From: Eubacterium callanderi | Lineage (GTDB): Bacteria; Bacillota; Clostridia; Eubacteriales; Eubacteriaceae | DNA: 64,000 bases | Assembly: GCF_900142645.1 (NCBI RefSeq) | Contig: NZ_FRBP01000008.1 | Location: forward strand, 92,743 to 156,742 | Direction of reading: 5' to 3' | Shown here: positions 45,013-53,610 of the stretch, piece by piece | How positions within the stretch are numbered: the stretch's first letter is position 1 | How the letters are laid out: the number at the start of each line of letters is the position of its first letter | Position numbers and translations under genes: made by a program | Notes under the pieces: generated by a model | The model's database searches: none | What the model was told of the DNA's origin: nothing | Seen by the model: only the letters and a program-made list of their open reading frames with translations

Positions 45013-46275
45013 TTAAACGCCTAAAATAGTACCGAACAATTTAGCTTTTGCATCGGAGGCGGAGGTTTTGTCAGGGGTGAAGCCCCAGCCGCCAAAGTTA
45101 GCGTCAAGGCTTCCTTCTGCGTAATCATTATGGGTTACGGCTACAGCGTCTTTATCAGCCTGGATAGCTTCCATATAAGGCGTAACAGTGTAGGTGGAGC
45201 CAGTAACGCTTAATGGAAGATTTTTGGCGAAGGAAATCGAGCTTAGCAAATCAGCAGTTTGTCCGCCGGTCAGCTTGGCGCCATAGTAAAACCAGCCTGT
45301 TGTGGAGTCGTAATACCAGGTGTTGGGGGCGACGGCTGCTGTTGTGTTTAATGTCTTGATGTTTGCCGGTGTGGCAAAATTAAATTTTGAAAAGCAGCCA
45401 GTCATGGTGTTGTCTGATGGAGCAGCGGCAGAAAAGCCATAGGTTGCGTGGCTGGCAGGGTAATGAAAAGGGGTTGAGCTGGCTGTAGAAGCTTCTGGTG
45501 TGTTTCCATTCCCGGTGCCGGGTATAAATTTGATCTGATCACTGCCGAAAGCAGTATTGTTGCTCTGGCCTGCTGTTATGGAAGCTGGCGCATTTTGTGC
45601 CAGATAGCCCTGCACATTGGTGCCATCCTGGCTGTAAGCATAGGTAACGGTGTAAACTGTTGGCACTAATGGCCCGATATAGGTTTCCGTCACGCGGATT
45701 TCTTCATTAATGCCTCCGTTGATATAGTAACCGGCAATGGTGGAGCCGTTTGAGAACAGTTTCAGTTTGCTGGACAGACCACCATTAATATTCAGTGTTT
45801 TACCATTTACAATAAGATTAAGGTTGTTTAACAGGTCGCCGCTGATTGTGAGAGGGGACCATGGAGCGCTTTCATACTGCGCTTTCACACTGTCTTTAAT
45901 CGGTACAATGGTGGTTGAAGGGAGATTGGCCTGTAAAAGTGTGCCATACTGCACCACATTGCCGCCGCTTAATTTTTTAGTGTTTAGCTTTTCATCAAAA
46001 CGGACACGGATAAGCATATCAGCGTCCCCGTTGTTGACGACACTTACATTTTTTTCAAGGGTCTGGCCAGGTGTAATGGCTGGATTAGGAAGCTCATCTA
46101 CCAGATCGACAGAGGTAACGCCCATCATAAAAACATTTTTAACCTGTTTTTGGAAAGTAAACCATGCCCAGGTACTGAGAAGGATAAGGGCTGCTGCAAC
46201 AAGTAAAATAATACCAGTTGCTTTTTTCTTGTTAAACGCTTTTTTGCCGGAATCGGATTCTTTTTGTGCTTTCAT
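45013..46275 (-). CDS. TasA/camelysin-like surface protein 1
   Basis: 420 residues. Lys-rich start, hydrophobic segment IILLVAAALILLSTWAWFTF, then the TasA-like features: NVFMMGVTSVDLVDELPNP, the PGQTLEKNVSVVNNGDAD motif and MLIRVRFDEKL. The C-terminal half has unusual low-complexity beta-rich sequence. SipW substrates of this family form fibres or cell-surface proteins. Followed by the SPDTG protein gene 30 bp on. Confidence 0.8.
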   Translation of the reverse strand: MKAQKESDSGKKAFNKKKATGIILLVAAALILLSTWAWFTFQKQVKNVFMMGVTSVDLVDELPNPAITPGQTLEKNVSVVNNGDADMLIRVRFDEKLNTKKLSGGNVVQYGTLLQANLPSTTIVPIKDSVKAQYESAPWSPLTISGDLLNNLNLIVNGKTLNINGGLSSKLKLFSNGSTIAGYYINGGINEEIRVTETYIGPLVPTVYTVTYAYSQDGTNVQGYLAQNAPASITAGQSNNTAFGSDQIKFIPGTGNGNTPEASTASSTPFHYPASHATYGFSAAAPSDNTMTGCFSKFNFATPANIKTLNTTAAVAPNTWYYDSTTGWFYYGAKLTGGQTADLLSSISFAKNLPLSVTGSTYTVTPYMEAIQADKDAVAVTHNDYAEGSLDANFGGWGFTPDKTSASDAKAKLFGTILGV

Positions 46276-46285
46276 AATATTCTCC

Positions 46286-47047
46286 TTAAGGCTGCTCTAT
46301 ATTGTGAGCAGATGTTGTTTGTGCTTCTGAGTCTGTAATCAAAGCTCTAAGCGAAACGGGCAGATCTGCGCCCCATAGGGTTTTGATCCGCTCTGGGTCC
46401 GAAAGGGGTAAGGCCTCTGCGTCAAGATCAAGATTAAGGCTTGGGTTTTTACCTAAGGTCTCGACCATGGAAGGGTCAGCCTGGATTCGGTCGAAAAGGA
46501 CCGCGGTGCTTTCTCCGGGAGCTAAAATTTTGGTGGCATAAAACCATCCGATGCGGGGAATATCCGGCTCGTTTTCATATTGCCAGGAAGTCTGTCCTTT
46601 AACAAAGGCATCAGAAGTACCATTATTCCAAAGAGAGGAAAGGGGCAGAAAATTCGTATTATCACCAGCAGCGTTTAAGGAAAAACGAACCGCTCCCAGG
46701 TCGTAAGCCTCTGGTGTGTCATCAGTGAACTGCCATCTTTCAGTCACACGGATACGGACTGCTACAGGTATTGTTCCGGTGTTTGTAACAGATGGCTGTT
46801 GTTGTTCGCCGTTCCAGGCCAAAGTGATGACAGGTGCTTTCGTCTCCGTTGTAGGAGCCGGGCTGGGAACAGCAGGGGCCAGGGCTGGCGTATCAAGGGC
46901 CAGCGTCTTGTCTGTTTTAATATGGTAAGGCATTTGTAAAACGTTTTTGCGGGACAGCTGTTTTGTATAAACCGCCAGAGTGCCTGAACTGCACAGGATA
47001 AAGCTGATAAGCACTAATAGAGCGGTCAGTGTTTTTTTGAATGTCAT
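46286..47047 (-). CDS. TasA-like surface protein 2
   Basis: 253 residues. Signal sequence with the SipW-type ending SSGTLAVYT, a Pro/Thr/Ala-rich linker (~55-70) and a beta-sandwich domain with the TasA-family motif PSVTNTGTIPVAVRIRVTE. 10 bp upstream of the first TasA-like gene. Possibly an anchoring or adaptor subunit like TapA. Confidence 0.75.
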   Translation of the reverse strand: MTFKKTLTALLVLISFILCSSGTLAVYTKQLSRKNVLQMPYHIKTDKTLALDTPALAPAVPSPAPTTETKAPVITLAWNGEQQQPSVTNTGTIPVAVRIRVTERWQFTDDTPEAYDLGAVRFSLNAAGDNTNFLPLSSLWNNGTSDAFVKGQTSWQYENEPDIPRIGWFYATKILAPGESTAVLFDRIQADPSMVETLGKNPSLNLDLDAEALPLSDPERIKTLWGADLPVSLRALITDSEAQTTSAHNIEQP

Positions 47048-47059
47048 GCAATCACCGCC

Positions 47060-47755
47060 TTATTCAGAAGCAGGCTTTGAAACTGGCAGCGTGTAGGAAA
47101 TGGATACGCCGTTATCAGAAAGGCCTTCGGCTGATAAAGTGAGCTTGTACTGGGTACCGGCAGATAAATCAATGGCTTGCCCGCTGTCTGTTTTTTCAGG
47201 CAGACTGCTGGGTTCAGGACTTTCCTGTGCCAGCACCATTGTTTTAATCTGAAGCCCAAAGGCAGGTTCTTTGTATATGCGGTAGGTTCCAGGCTTCAGA
47301 CTGAGTTTAAGCGTCTGTCCATCTAAGGGTAATGGGATTCTGCGCACAGACACAGCACCTGAAGCGTCTTTACCAATAAGACTGACCAGTACGCGTTTAG
47401 GCTTTTGTTTTAAAAGAAGATCATCCATCTCAAGAACGATGGAAATCCGCGCTTCAGAATCATTAGGTCTGTTCTGTGTTTCCGAAGAAGTAGAGGATGC
47501 GGAATCCTCGCTTTTTGACGAATCGTTTACAGGATTGGTTAGGGAATTATTTTCATTTGGATTTTCTGTGGGATTTTTGTCAGGGGTTTGGGTGGATAGG
47601 GTAGTGGGAGATGGATCAGGTGGGCTGGCGGGCAGAGTACCAGAGATGGGACCCTCCGCAAAAACAACGGCAGAAGATGAAAACAAAAGAACAGAAGATA
47701 AGAACAGAACTGCCGATAACAGAAGAATACTTCCAAATTTCTTTAAGGGTATCAA
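47060..47755 (-). CDS. Secreted protein with Pro/Ser/Thr/Asn-rich linker
   Basis: 231 residues. Signal peptide (~8-33, ending VVFAEG), then about 70 residues rich in P, T, S and N, then a small beta-rich domain (SIVLEMDDLLLKQKPKRVLVSLIG onward) resembling a carbohydrate- or surface-binding module. First gene of the surface operon. No family recognised. Confidence 0.6.
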   Translation of the reverse strand: MIPLKKFGSILLLSAVLFLSSVLLFSSSAVVFAEGPISGTLPASPPDPSPTTLSTQTPDKNPTENPNENNSLTNPVNDSSKSEDSASSTSSETQNRPNDSEARISIVLEMDDLLLKQKPKRVLVSLIGKDASGAVSVRRIPLPLDGQTLKLSLKPGTYRIYKEPAFGLQIKTMVLAQESPEPSSLPEKTDSGQAIDLSAGTQYKLTLSAEGLSDNGVSISYTLPVSKPASE

Positions 47756-48085
47756 AATAAATGCACCCCTTTCGTAAGGTTTCTTTTCTTAAAATATAAA
47801 CTCAATACGCAATCCGTATTTTAACTTAGCTAAAGTATACCCGGTGTTAATCCAAGATAACCAGCCTTAAAAGTTACTTAAATAAAATTCACACATGTGT
47901 CACATTGTAAATCGAAGCAATCTTGGGGATTAGAAAGCTATGATCTGGAAATACGATTGATGAAAAACCAGGGTTGTCTCTTGGATAATCGGGCAAAATA
48001 TTGGAAGGAAAAGAATAGCGAAGAAAGAGATATTTTAACGTTTTTAAATTTATTTTGAGAGGTGCTTTTTTGATTAGAAAAATTT
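47756..48085. promoter_or_regulatory. Leader and promoter region of the surface operon
   Basis: No gene. Contains the palindrome AATACG (47804-47809) / CGTATT (47815-47820) about 50 bp upstream of the first start, and ACACATGTGT (about 47891-47900). A minus-strand TATACT is visible near 47840 but without a clear -35. These are candidates for operator sites. Confidence 0.4.
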
Positions 48086-48125
48086 AAAAAGACTCGCAGA
48101 CTATTCATGGTCTGCGAGTCTTTTT
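48086..48125. terminator. Strong palindromic hairpin, left inverted repeat
   Basis: Perfect 16-bp stem (48086-48101 with 48110-48125) with A5 and T5 flanks and an 8-base loop. Works as a terminator in either direction. 48094-48119 is the reverse complement of 48456-48481. Confidence 0.85.
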
Positions 48126-48455
48126 GACTTCCAAATTCTTTTATAATTTAACTGCGTTACCTATTATAACATTGCCTAATGAAAAAAGCATCAACTTTTT
48201 TATAAAAAATTAAATATTTTTCTTCAAAGGCAATTTATAATTATATTTTACCAATAAATCAAATTTTCGTCAAACAAATCTTCTTAATTATATAAGAGTA
48301 AATTTGGTCTGAAATCTGGTCAAATTTGTTTATAAAACCGCTATTTTACTGGACTTTTTTTACTTTTGGCTGCATCTTAATGTGATTGTAATCTGGTCAT
48401 CAAAATGGTCAGAATGTGTTTATACTTATGGTAAATTCTAACCTTTCAGGCTCCT
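48126..48455. other. AT-rich segment between two 26-bp inverted repeats
   Basis: No gene. It contains two copies of ATCTGGTCA (48314-48322 and 48391-48399), each followed within ~30 bases by GTTTATA, so an ~77-bp spaced imperfect direct repeat. Many AT-rich -10-like sequences, no clear single promoter. Confidence 0.5.
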
Positions 48456-48481
48456 ACTCGCAGACCATGAATAGTCTGCGA
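48456..48481. repeat. Right 26-bp inverted repeat
   Basis: Exact reverse complement of 48094-48119, including the loop. Ends 18 bp before the TnpB-like start and just before its AGAGGAG ribosome binding site. Confidence 0.9.
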
Positions 48482-48499
48482 AGAACAGAGGAGCTAAAA

Positions 48500-49747
48500 A
48501 TGAAAGCCGGATACGCCATCACGACGTACAAAATACAGCTGAATTACAAGCATTTAGACTGGTTTAAGCAAACCCAGTCTCTCTTTGACGCTGTTCTGGC
48601 ATTCTACTATAAACTGCTCGAGAAGCAGCCCGAAATCCTCGAACTGTCCAATCAGAATTTACTGCGCCATTTAGAGCTACAGACAATAAAACAGCGTGAT
48701 GGCACCAAGCCAGAAATACCGCTGCCCTTTGAAAAAATACCTCTGTATTTTAGACGTGCTGCCATCAACGCAGCCATCAGTATGTACAGAAGTTATATGG
48801 GCAAGCTAAAAACCTGGGCAGAAAAACAAATTAAAAATGAAAAGCCAAGCCCGCCAAAGCGCCTGCACATGTCCATGCTCTACTACAAAGGCATGTATAA
48901 GGACTTTGACGAGAAAAGCATTCTGCTCAAGCTCTACACTGGCAGAGCCTGGGTCTGGGCCAAGCACTGGTATACGGGAAGGCCTTTTCCTGAAAATGCC
49001 GAGCTTATGAGCCCGACTGTTGTCATCAAGAAGAAAAAAGTCATGCTCCATATCCCCGTCAAGGAGATCGTGGAGGATGGCCGAACCGCCAAAGAGCGCG
49101 TAAAACAGCACGAAAGCTTTGTCGCTGTGGCACTCACCACCTCCGACACCCTTGCCGTTTGTACCACCATACAAGCTGACGGTAGCGCTAGTCACCCTTA
49201 TTTTATCAAGGGGGGAAAAGAACTGGCACACCGTAGGAAGCAGCTTCTGGGATATACCAAACGCAGCAGCGCACCAGAGAATGTGAATGGCCGCCCAAAC
49301 GCGAAATATTATCAGAAAATCACCCGCGTCACCGACCACTATGCCCATGAGGTCTCAAGGAAAATCGTTGACTACGCCGTCCGTCAGGGCGCCAAACTCA
49401 TCGTCATGCCCGGCTACAGCAATAGCTTCGCCAAAGGCACACTGCCATACCTCAAGACAAACGTCATGGACTTCATCGGCCGTCGGATCATCCGCTACAC
49501 CAGTTATAAAGCCTGGCAGGCTGGCATTGTCGTCACCTTTAACAGTGTGGGGAATGCCAAAAAAGAATGCTACCACTGCGGCAGCGTGATCTATAAATAC
49601 AATACCGAGTACCAGCCGCCCAGCCAGAACTTTTATGGCGGCAAGAACTTCCGGTGTAAGGAAGGCCATAAGGGCAGCACCGCCCTGAACACTGCCAGAA
49701 ATATCGGCAAAAGTTTTTATGGGGCTTTTTATGAAAAAGCTGGTTGA
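48500..49747 (+). CDS. TnpB-family protein with all three RuvC catalytic residues replaced (TldR-like candidate)
   Basis: 415 residues from the ATG at 48500. The overall layout is that of TnpB/OrfB: N-terminal YKIQLNYKHLDWF, middle SPTVVIKKKKVMLHIP, RuvC-like core and a C-terminal Cys-x2-Cys (C357, C360) with C386 and H390. RuvC-I, normally GIDxG, is VAVALTT with Ala211 at the Asp position. RuvC-II, normally IVxED, is LIVMPGY with Pro304 at the Glu position. RuvC-III, normally DxNAA, is ALNTARNI with Ala395 at the Asp position. No TnpA gene is present. Nuclease-dead TnpB proteins (TldR) are known as RNA-guided repressors. Alignment was made by eye. Confidence 0.75.
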   Translation: MKAGYAITTYKIQLNYKHLDWFKQTQSLFDAVLAFYYKLLEKQPEILELSNQNLLRHLELQTIKQRDGTKPEIPLPFEKIPLYFRRAAINAAISMYRSYMGKLKTWAEKQIKNEKPSPPKRLHMSMLYYKGMYKDFDEKSILLKLYTGRAWVWAKHWYTGRPFPENAELMSPTVVIKKKKVMLHIPVKEIVEDGRTAKERVKQHESFVAVALTTSDTLAVCTTIQADGSASHPYFIKGGKELAHRRKQLLGYTKRSSAPENVNGRPNAKYYQKITRVTDHYAHEVSRKIVDYAVRQGAKLIVMPGYSNSFAKGTLPYLKTNVMDFIGRRIIRYTSYKAWQAGIVVTFNSVGNAKKECYHCGSVIYKYNTEYQPPSQNFYGGKNFRCKEGHKGSTALNTARNIGKSFYGAFYEKAG

Positions 49748-50058
49748 TGGTCTTATTTATATAAATAGATGAGTATTGTTTTAATAATGAAATATTAGTT
49801 GTTGTTTAAATCCTGTGGAGAAATTCATGGGTGTACTTGTCGCCTATAAGGCCAAAAGTACGGGTTTAGCATCGCCTGTTTTTATTTCGCACCGCATTGT
49901 GTTTTCTTTACATATAAATGAAAGAAAACACAATGCGATGAAAGTAAAGGCTAAAGGATCAAATTTTGATCATGAGTGCTACGAGTTTTAAATTAAATGA
50001 AAAGTAATGATGTAATTTAGGGAACGGTGTCCTCACCGTTCTGCAAAAAGGAACAACT
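49748..50058. other. Structured non-coding stretch 3' of the TnpB-like gene
   Basis: No gene. GTACTT (49833-49838) and AAGTAC (49856-49861) close a stem that contains a second one, GCCT-ATA-AGGC (49842-49852). A 16-bp perfect inverted repeat follows (49894-49909 with 49921-49936). A GAACGGTG/CACCGTTC hairpin lies at about 50022-50041 before the polysaccharide genes. In TnpB and TldR loci the guide RNA is encoded at this position, so part of this may be a guide RNA gene. Confidence 0.45.
49894..49936. repeat. 16-bp perfect inverted repeat
   Basis: Arms 49894-49909 and 49921-49936 with an 11-base AT-rich loop; no T run follows, so it is not a typical terminator. Could be the end of a guide RNA, a transposon-end remnant or a protein site. 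Confidence 0.7.
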
Positions 50059-50145
50059 ATGGAAAAAGAAGAAAAGAAAGAAGAGAGAGCATGGGAAGAT
50101 GAACTGGAAGAAGACCCAGAATACAGCTTTGAAATAGGAGTGTAA
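50059..50145 (+). CDS. 28-residue acidic peptide at the head of the polysaccharide operon
   Basis: ATG 50059 with AAAAAGGA in front; 28 codons, about half Glu or Asp, stop at 50143-50145 and only one base before the next ATG. Good ribosome binding site and tight spacing suggest real translation, perhaps as a leader peptide coupling ribosomes to the first enzyme gene. No family. Confidence 0.45.
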   Translation: MEKEEKKEERAWEDELEEDPEYSFEIGV

Positions 50146-50146
50146 A

Positions 50147-50767
50147 ATGATCTATCAAAAATTTATCAAGCGTATCCTGGACTTTTCACTATCCACCGTT
50201 GGACTGGTCATTCTTTCACCCATCTACGGCATCCTCGTGATTGCTATCAAAGCCGATTCCAAAGGTCCGATCCTTTTCAAACAAAAACGTGTTGGAATCC
50301 ATAAGCAGCACTTTAATATTTATAAATTCCGGACCATGTCCATTGACACCCCAAAGGATACCCCCACTCATATGCTTAAGAACCCCGATCAGTACATTAC
50401 AAAGGTCGGCAGGTTTTTGAGAAAGACCAGCCTCGATGAGCTGCCACAGATTTTCAACATCATCAAAGGCGAGATGAGCATCATCGGCCCACGCCCGGCA
50501 CTCTGGAATCAGGAAGATTTGATTGCCGAGCGGGACCAGTACGGTGCCAATGACGTGCGGCCTGGTCTCACCGGTCTGGCACAGATCAGCGGCCGGGATG
50601 AGCTGGAAATCCCAATCAAAGCCAAGCTGGATGGACAATATGTAAAAAACATCAGCTTTCCCTTTGACTGCAAAATGTTCTTTAAAACCATCACCTCCGT
50701 CTTGAAAAACGAAGGCGTACAGGAAGGCGGCACTGGGGCCATGGGCATTAAGGAGGATTTGAAATGA
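50147..50767 (+). CDS. Initiating sugar-phosphate transferase (bacterial sugar transferase, short form)
   Basis: 206 residues, N-terminal membrane helix (~10-32) and the catalytic domain with LFKQKRVGIHKQHFNIYKFRTM, TSLDELPQIFNIIKGEMSIIGPRP and RPGLTGLAQISGRD. This short WcaJ/PglC-like form loads the first sugar phosphate onto undecaprenyl phosphate. Starts the polysaccharide operon; overlaps the next start by 4 bp. Confidence 0.93.
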   Translation: MIYQKFIKRILDFSLSTVGLVILSPIYGILVIAIKADSKGPILFKQKRVGIHKQHFNIYKFRTMSIDTPKDTPTHMLKNPDQYITKVGRFLRKTSLDELPQIFNIIKGEMSIIGPRPALWNQEDLIAERDQYGANDVRPGLTGLAQISGRDELEIPIKAKLDGQYVKNISFPFDCKMFFKTITSVLKNEGVQEGGTGAMGIKEDLK

Positions 50768-51630
50768 AGCGGATTTTAATCACCGGAAAAGACAGCTATA
50801 TCGGCACCTCCTTTGAGAAATGGGTGCGTCAGTGGCCGAATGACTATCAAATCGATACCCTTGATACCAAGGGGGACTGGCAGTCCTATGATTTCAGCCC
50901 ATACGACGTTGTCTTTCACGTCGCCGGTATTGCCCATGTGGACGCCAAAGCCAACATGGAGGATCTATATTATCGGGTTAACCGTGATCTGACCATCGAA
51001 GCCGCACAAAAAGCTAAAGCCGAGGGCGTGAAGCAGTTCATCTTCATGAGCAGCATCATTGTCTACGGCGACAGCAGCAAGCTGGGAGAAAAGCGTGTGA
51101 TCACAAAAGACACCATTCCCATACCGACAAATTTCTACGGCAACAGCAAGCTGCAGGCCGAACAGGGCATCCTGCCCCTTCAGGATGAGCACTTTAAGGT
51201 TGTGATCCTCAGACCACCCATGATCTACGGCAAAGGCTCCAAAGGGAATTACCCAAAGCTTGCCCGATTAGCACAGAAAATACCGATCTTTCCCGATATC
51301 GAGAACGAGCGAAGCATGCTCTACATTGAGAATCTTTGCGAATTTATTCGCCTGATGATCGACAATGAGGAGAAAGGCATTTTCTTTCCAGAAAACAAGG
51401 AATACGTCAAAACAAGAGATATTGTTTCAGAAATTGCAGAGACTTATGAAAAAAAGATAGTATTGATAAAAGTTTTCAATCCGCTAATTCGTTTTTTATC
51501 GAATAAATTTTTTAAAATTAATAAACTATTTGGATCATTGACATATGATAAAGAAATTTCTGATATTAGTAAAGAAATTTATAATGTAATTGATTTTAAA
51601 ACTTCAATTAAATTAACAGAGATGAGATAA
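50764..51630 (+). CDS. NAD-dependent sugar epimerase/dehydratase (SDR)
   Basis: 288 residues. NAD site variant ITGKDSYIGTS and active-site Tyr-Lys in FYGNSKLQAE; VFHVAGIAHVDAKA is typical of UDP-sugar 4-epimerases of the WbpV/Gne-like group. The first ~640 bp have chromosomal-type composition, but from about 51,400 on the gene turns strongly AT-rich, as do the genes after it. The 5' part thus belongs to the conserved flank and the 3' part to the variable cassette. Confidence 0.85.
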   Translation: MKRILITGKDSYIGTSFEKWVRQWPNDYQIDTLDTKGDWQSYDFSPYDVVFHVAGIAHVDAKANMEDLYYRVNRDLTIEAAQKAKAEGVKQFIFMSSIIVYGDSSKLGEKRVITKDTIPIPTNFYGNSKLQAEQGILPLQDEHFKVVILRPPMIYGKGSKGNYPKLARLAQKIPIFPDIENERSMLYIENLCEFIRLMIDNEEKGIFFPENKEYVKTRDIVSEIAETYEKKIVLIKVFNPLIRFLSNKFFKINKLFGSLTYDKEISDISKEIYNVIDFKTSIKLTEMR

Positions 51631-51634
51631 ATTG

Positions 51635-52501
51635 ATGACAGATATAACTGTAATAATCTTAACTAAAAATGAAGAAAAAAATATTGGTGATTGTATAGAA
51701 TCGATTAATAGTTTTGCTAAAAGAATTGTACTAATCGATAGTGGTAGTGAAGATAAGACGATTGAAATAGCACAAAAATATAGTGTGGATATTTTTTCGC
51801 ATCCTTTTGAGAATTATGCTAAACAATTTAATTGGGGAATAGATAACACTAATATTACCACAAAATGGATTTTACGTTTAGATGCAGATGAAAGATTTAC
51901 ACCATTACTGTGCAAAGAGATAGAAAAACTAACAAAAGATCATATGAATGATAATGTCAATGGGATAACATTAGAGGCCGAATTTTACTTTTTAGGAAAG
52001 AAAATAAAGTATGGTGGAAGTAAAAAAAGAAAACTAATGGTATTCAAAACAGGTATTGGAAGAATCGAAAATAGAAAAATGGATGAACATACTATTTTAT
52101 CAAAGGGATGTACAATATCTGCAAAAAATCGTTTTATTCATTATGATTTTAGAAACATAAATTATTTTATTAACAAGTTAAACTGGTACGCTACACGGGA
52201 AATGCAAGATTATTTTGAAATAAGTTGTCAAAATTCGGCTGAAGTTAATTATGATGAAAAAATTGCGAAAACACGAAAACGAAAGTTTGAATTTTATTAT
52301 AAATTACCAATGTTTTTCCGTAGTTGGCTTTTATTTATCTATTTTTATATTTTTAAGTTAGGGTTTTTAGATGGAAAAGAAGGATTTATATATCATTATA
52401 TGTACCAACGATGGTACCGTTGTTTAGTAGATGCAAAAATATACGAACATTTAAAGACAAATGCATCATTTGAAAAAACAGGAGATTTGAAATCATATTA
52501 A
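51635..52501 (+). CDS. Glycosyltransferase family 2 (WaaE-like)
   Basis: 288 residues. GT-A start ITVIILTKNEEKNIGDCI, the RLDADERF metal motif and a C-terminal membrane-associated helix (FFRSWLLFIYFYIF). WaaE-like enzymes add a glucose or similar residue. SD weak. Acceptor unknown; part of the AT-rich cassette. Confidence 0.85.
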   Translation: MTDITVIILTKNEEKNIGDCIESINSFAKRIVLIDSGSEDKTIEIAQKYSVDIFSHPFENYAKQFNWGIDNTNITTKWILRLDADERFTPLLCKEIEKLTKDHMNDNVNGITLEAEFYFLGKKIKYGGSKKRKLMVFKTGIGRIENRKMDEHTILSKGCTISAKNRFIHYDFRNINYFINKLNWYATREMQDYFEISCQNSAEVNYDEKIAKTRKRKFEFYYKLPMFFRSWLLFIYFYIFKLGFLDGKEGFIYHYMYQRWYRCLVDAKIYEHLKTNASFEKTGDLKSY

Positions 52502-52518
52502 TAGATTTTGGAGATTTT

Positions 52519-53610
52519 ATGCTGAAAATTTTAATAGTAACCACAACACCTATAAATTTAAATGGTATAACTAATGTTATTTTCAATCTTATACAGAATA
52601 TCGACCATAAAAAAATGATATTTGATCTTGTAACCCCCAAATGGTTATTAGATAAAAGTCCAGAAAAAATCGAAATTTTTAGAAAGGTGTATGAAATACC
52701 GTGGAGAAATAAAAATCCATTGGCATATATACAACAATTAAAAAAAATACTAAAAAAAAATAATTATGAAATTATCCATGCTAATGGTAATAGTAGCACA
52801 CTTTTTTTAGAAATGTATGCTGCATCTACTATTCAAATTCCAGTAAGAATCGCTCATTCGCATGCTAGTTTTAGTAAGCATCATTTAGTGCATAAACTAT
52901 TGAAAAAAAAATTTAACACTATGTACACGGCAGCTCTCGCCTGTAGTGAAGCAGCTGGAAAATGGATGTTTGATAATAATTGTTTTGAAATAATAAGCAA
53001 TGGAATAGATATAGAAAAATATAGGTTTAGTGAAAGTACAAGGGAAGAATATAGAAAAAAGTTAAAATTAGAAGACAAATATGTTATAGGTCATGTTGGT
53101 TATTTCGCAGATCCTAAAAATCAAAAATTTTTAGTTGAAGTATTTAATGAAATCATTAATATTGAAGAGAAAGCCTTTTTGCTTCTTGTAGGAGATGGTC
53201 CCCAGCGAAAAGAAGTTGTCAACACCATCAAAAATTTAGGTATAACTGAAAAAGTATTACTAACAGGTGACAGAAATGATGTTGCTAATATACTACAGGC
53301 AATGGATGTTTTTGTTTTTCCATCTTTATATGAAGGATTGGGATTAGTAACAATAGAATCCCAAGCCGCAGGTTTAAAAACAATATGTTCAGAAAATATA
53401 CCTAGCGAAGTAAAAATTACCGATCTGGTTGAATTTTTACCATTAGATGCAGATATTAATATTTGGGCAAATAGAATACTAAGAAAAACAAAAAGAAAAG
53501 ATGAAATGGAAAAAATAAAATCTTCTGAGTATAATATAAAAAACTCAGCAAAAAAATTAGAATTGTTTTATGAAAATATGTATATGAAAAGTTTTACAGG
53601 AGAAACATGA
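52519..53610 (+). CDS. Glycosyltransferase family 4 (EpsF-like)
   Basis: 363 residues. GT-B fold with IRIAHSHASF-like HSH motif in RIAHSHASFS, HVGYFADPKNQKFLVE, and the donor-binding PSLYEGLGLVTIE with the E-x7-E pattern. Retaining transferase. Ends overlapping the polymerase start by 4 bp. Confidence 0.9.
   Translation: MLKILIVTTTPINLNGITNVIFNLIQNIDHKKMIFDLVTPKWLLDKSPEKIEIFRKVYEIPWRNKNPLAYIQQLKKILKKNNYEIIHANGNSSTLFLEMYAASTIQIPVRIAHSHASFSKHHLVHKLLKKKFNTMYTAALACSEAAGKWMFDNNCFEIISNGIDIEKYRFSESTREEYRKKLKLEDKYVIGHVGYFADPKNQKFLVEVFNEIINIEEKAFLLLVGDGPQRKEVVNTIKNLGITEKVLLTGDRNDVANILQAMDVFVFPSLYEGLGLVTIESQAAGLKTICSENIPSEVKITDLVEFLPLDADINIWANRILRKTKRKDEMEKIKSSEYNIKNSAKKLELFYENMYMKSFTGET

Noticed and set aside
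48086-49747. An IS200/IS605 insertion sequence
   Set aside because: No TnpA gene, no typical element ends and the catalytic residues of the TnpB-like protein are missing; exaptation or old remnant fits better.
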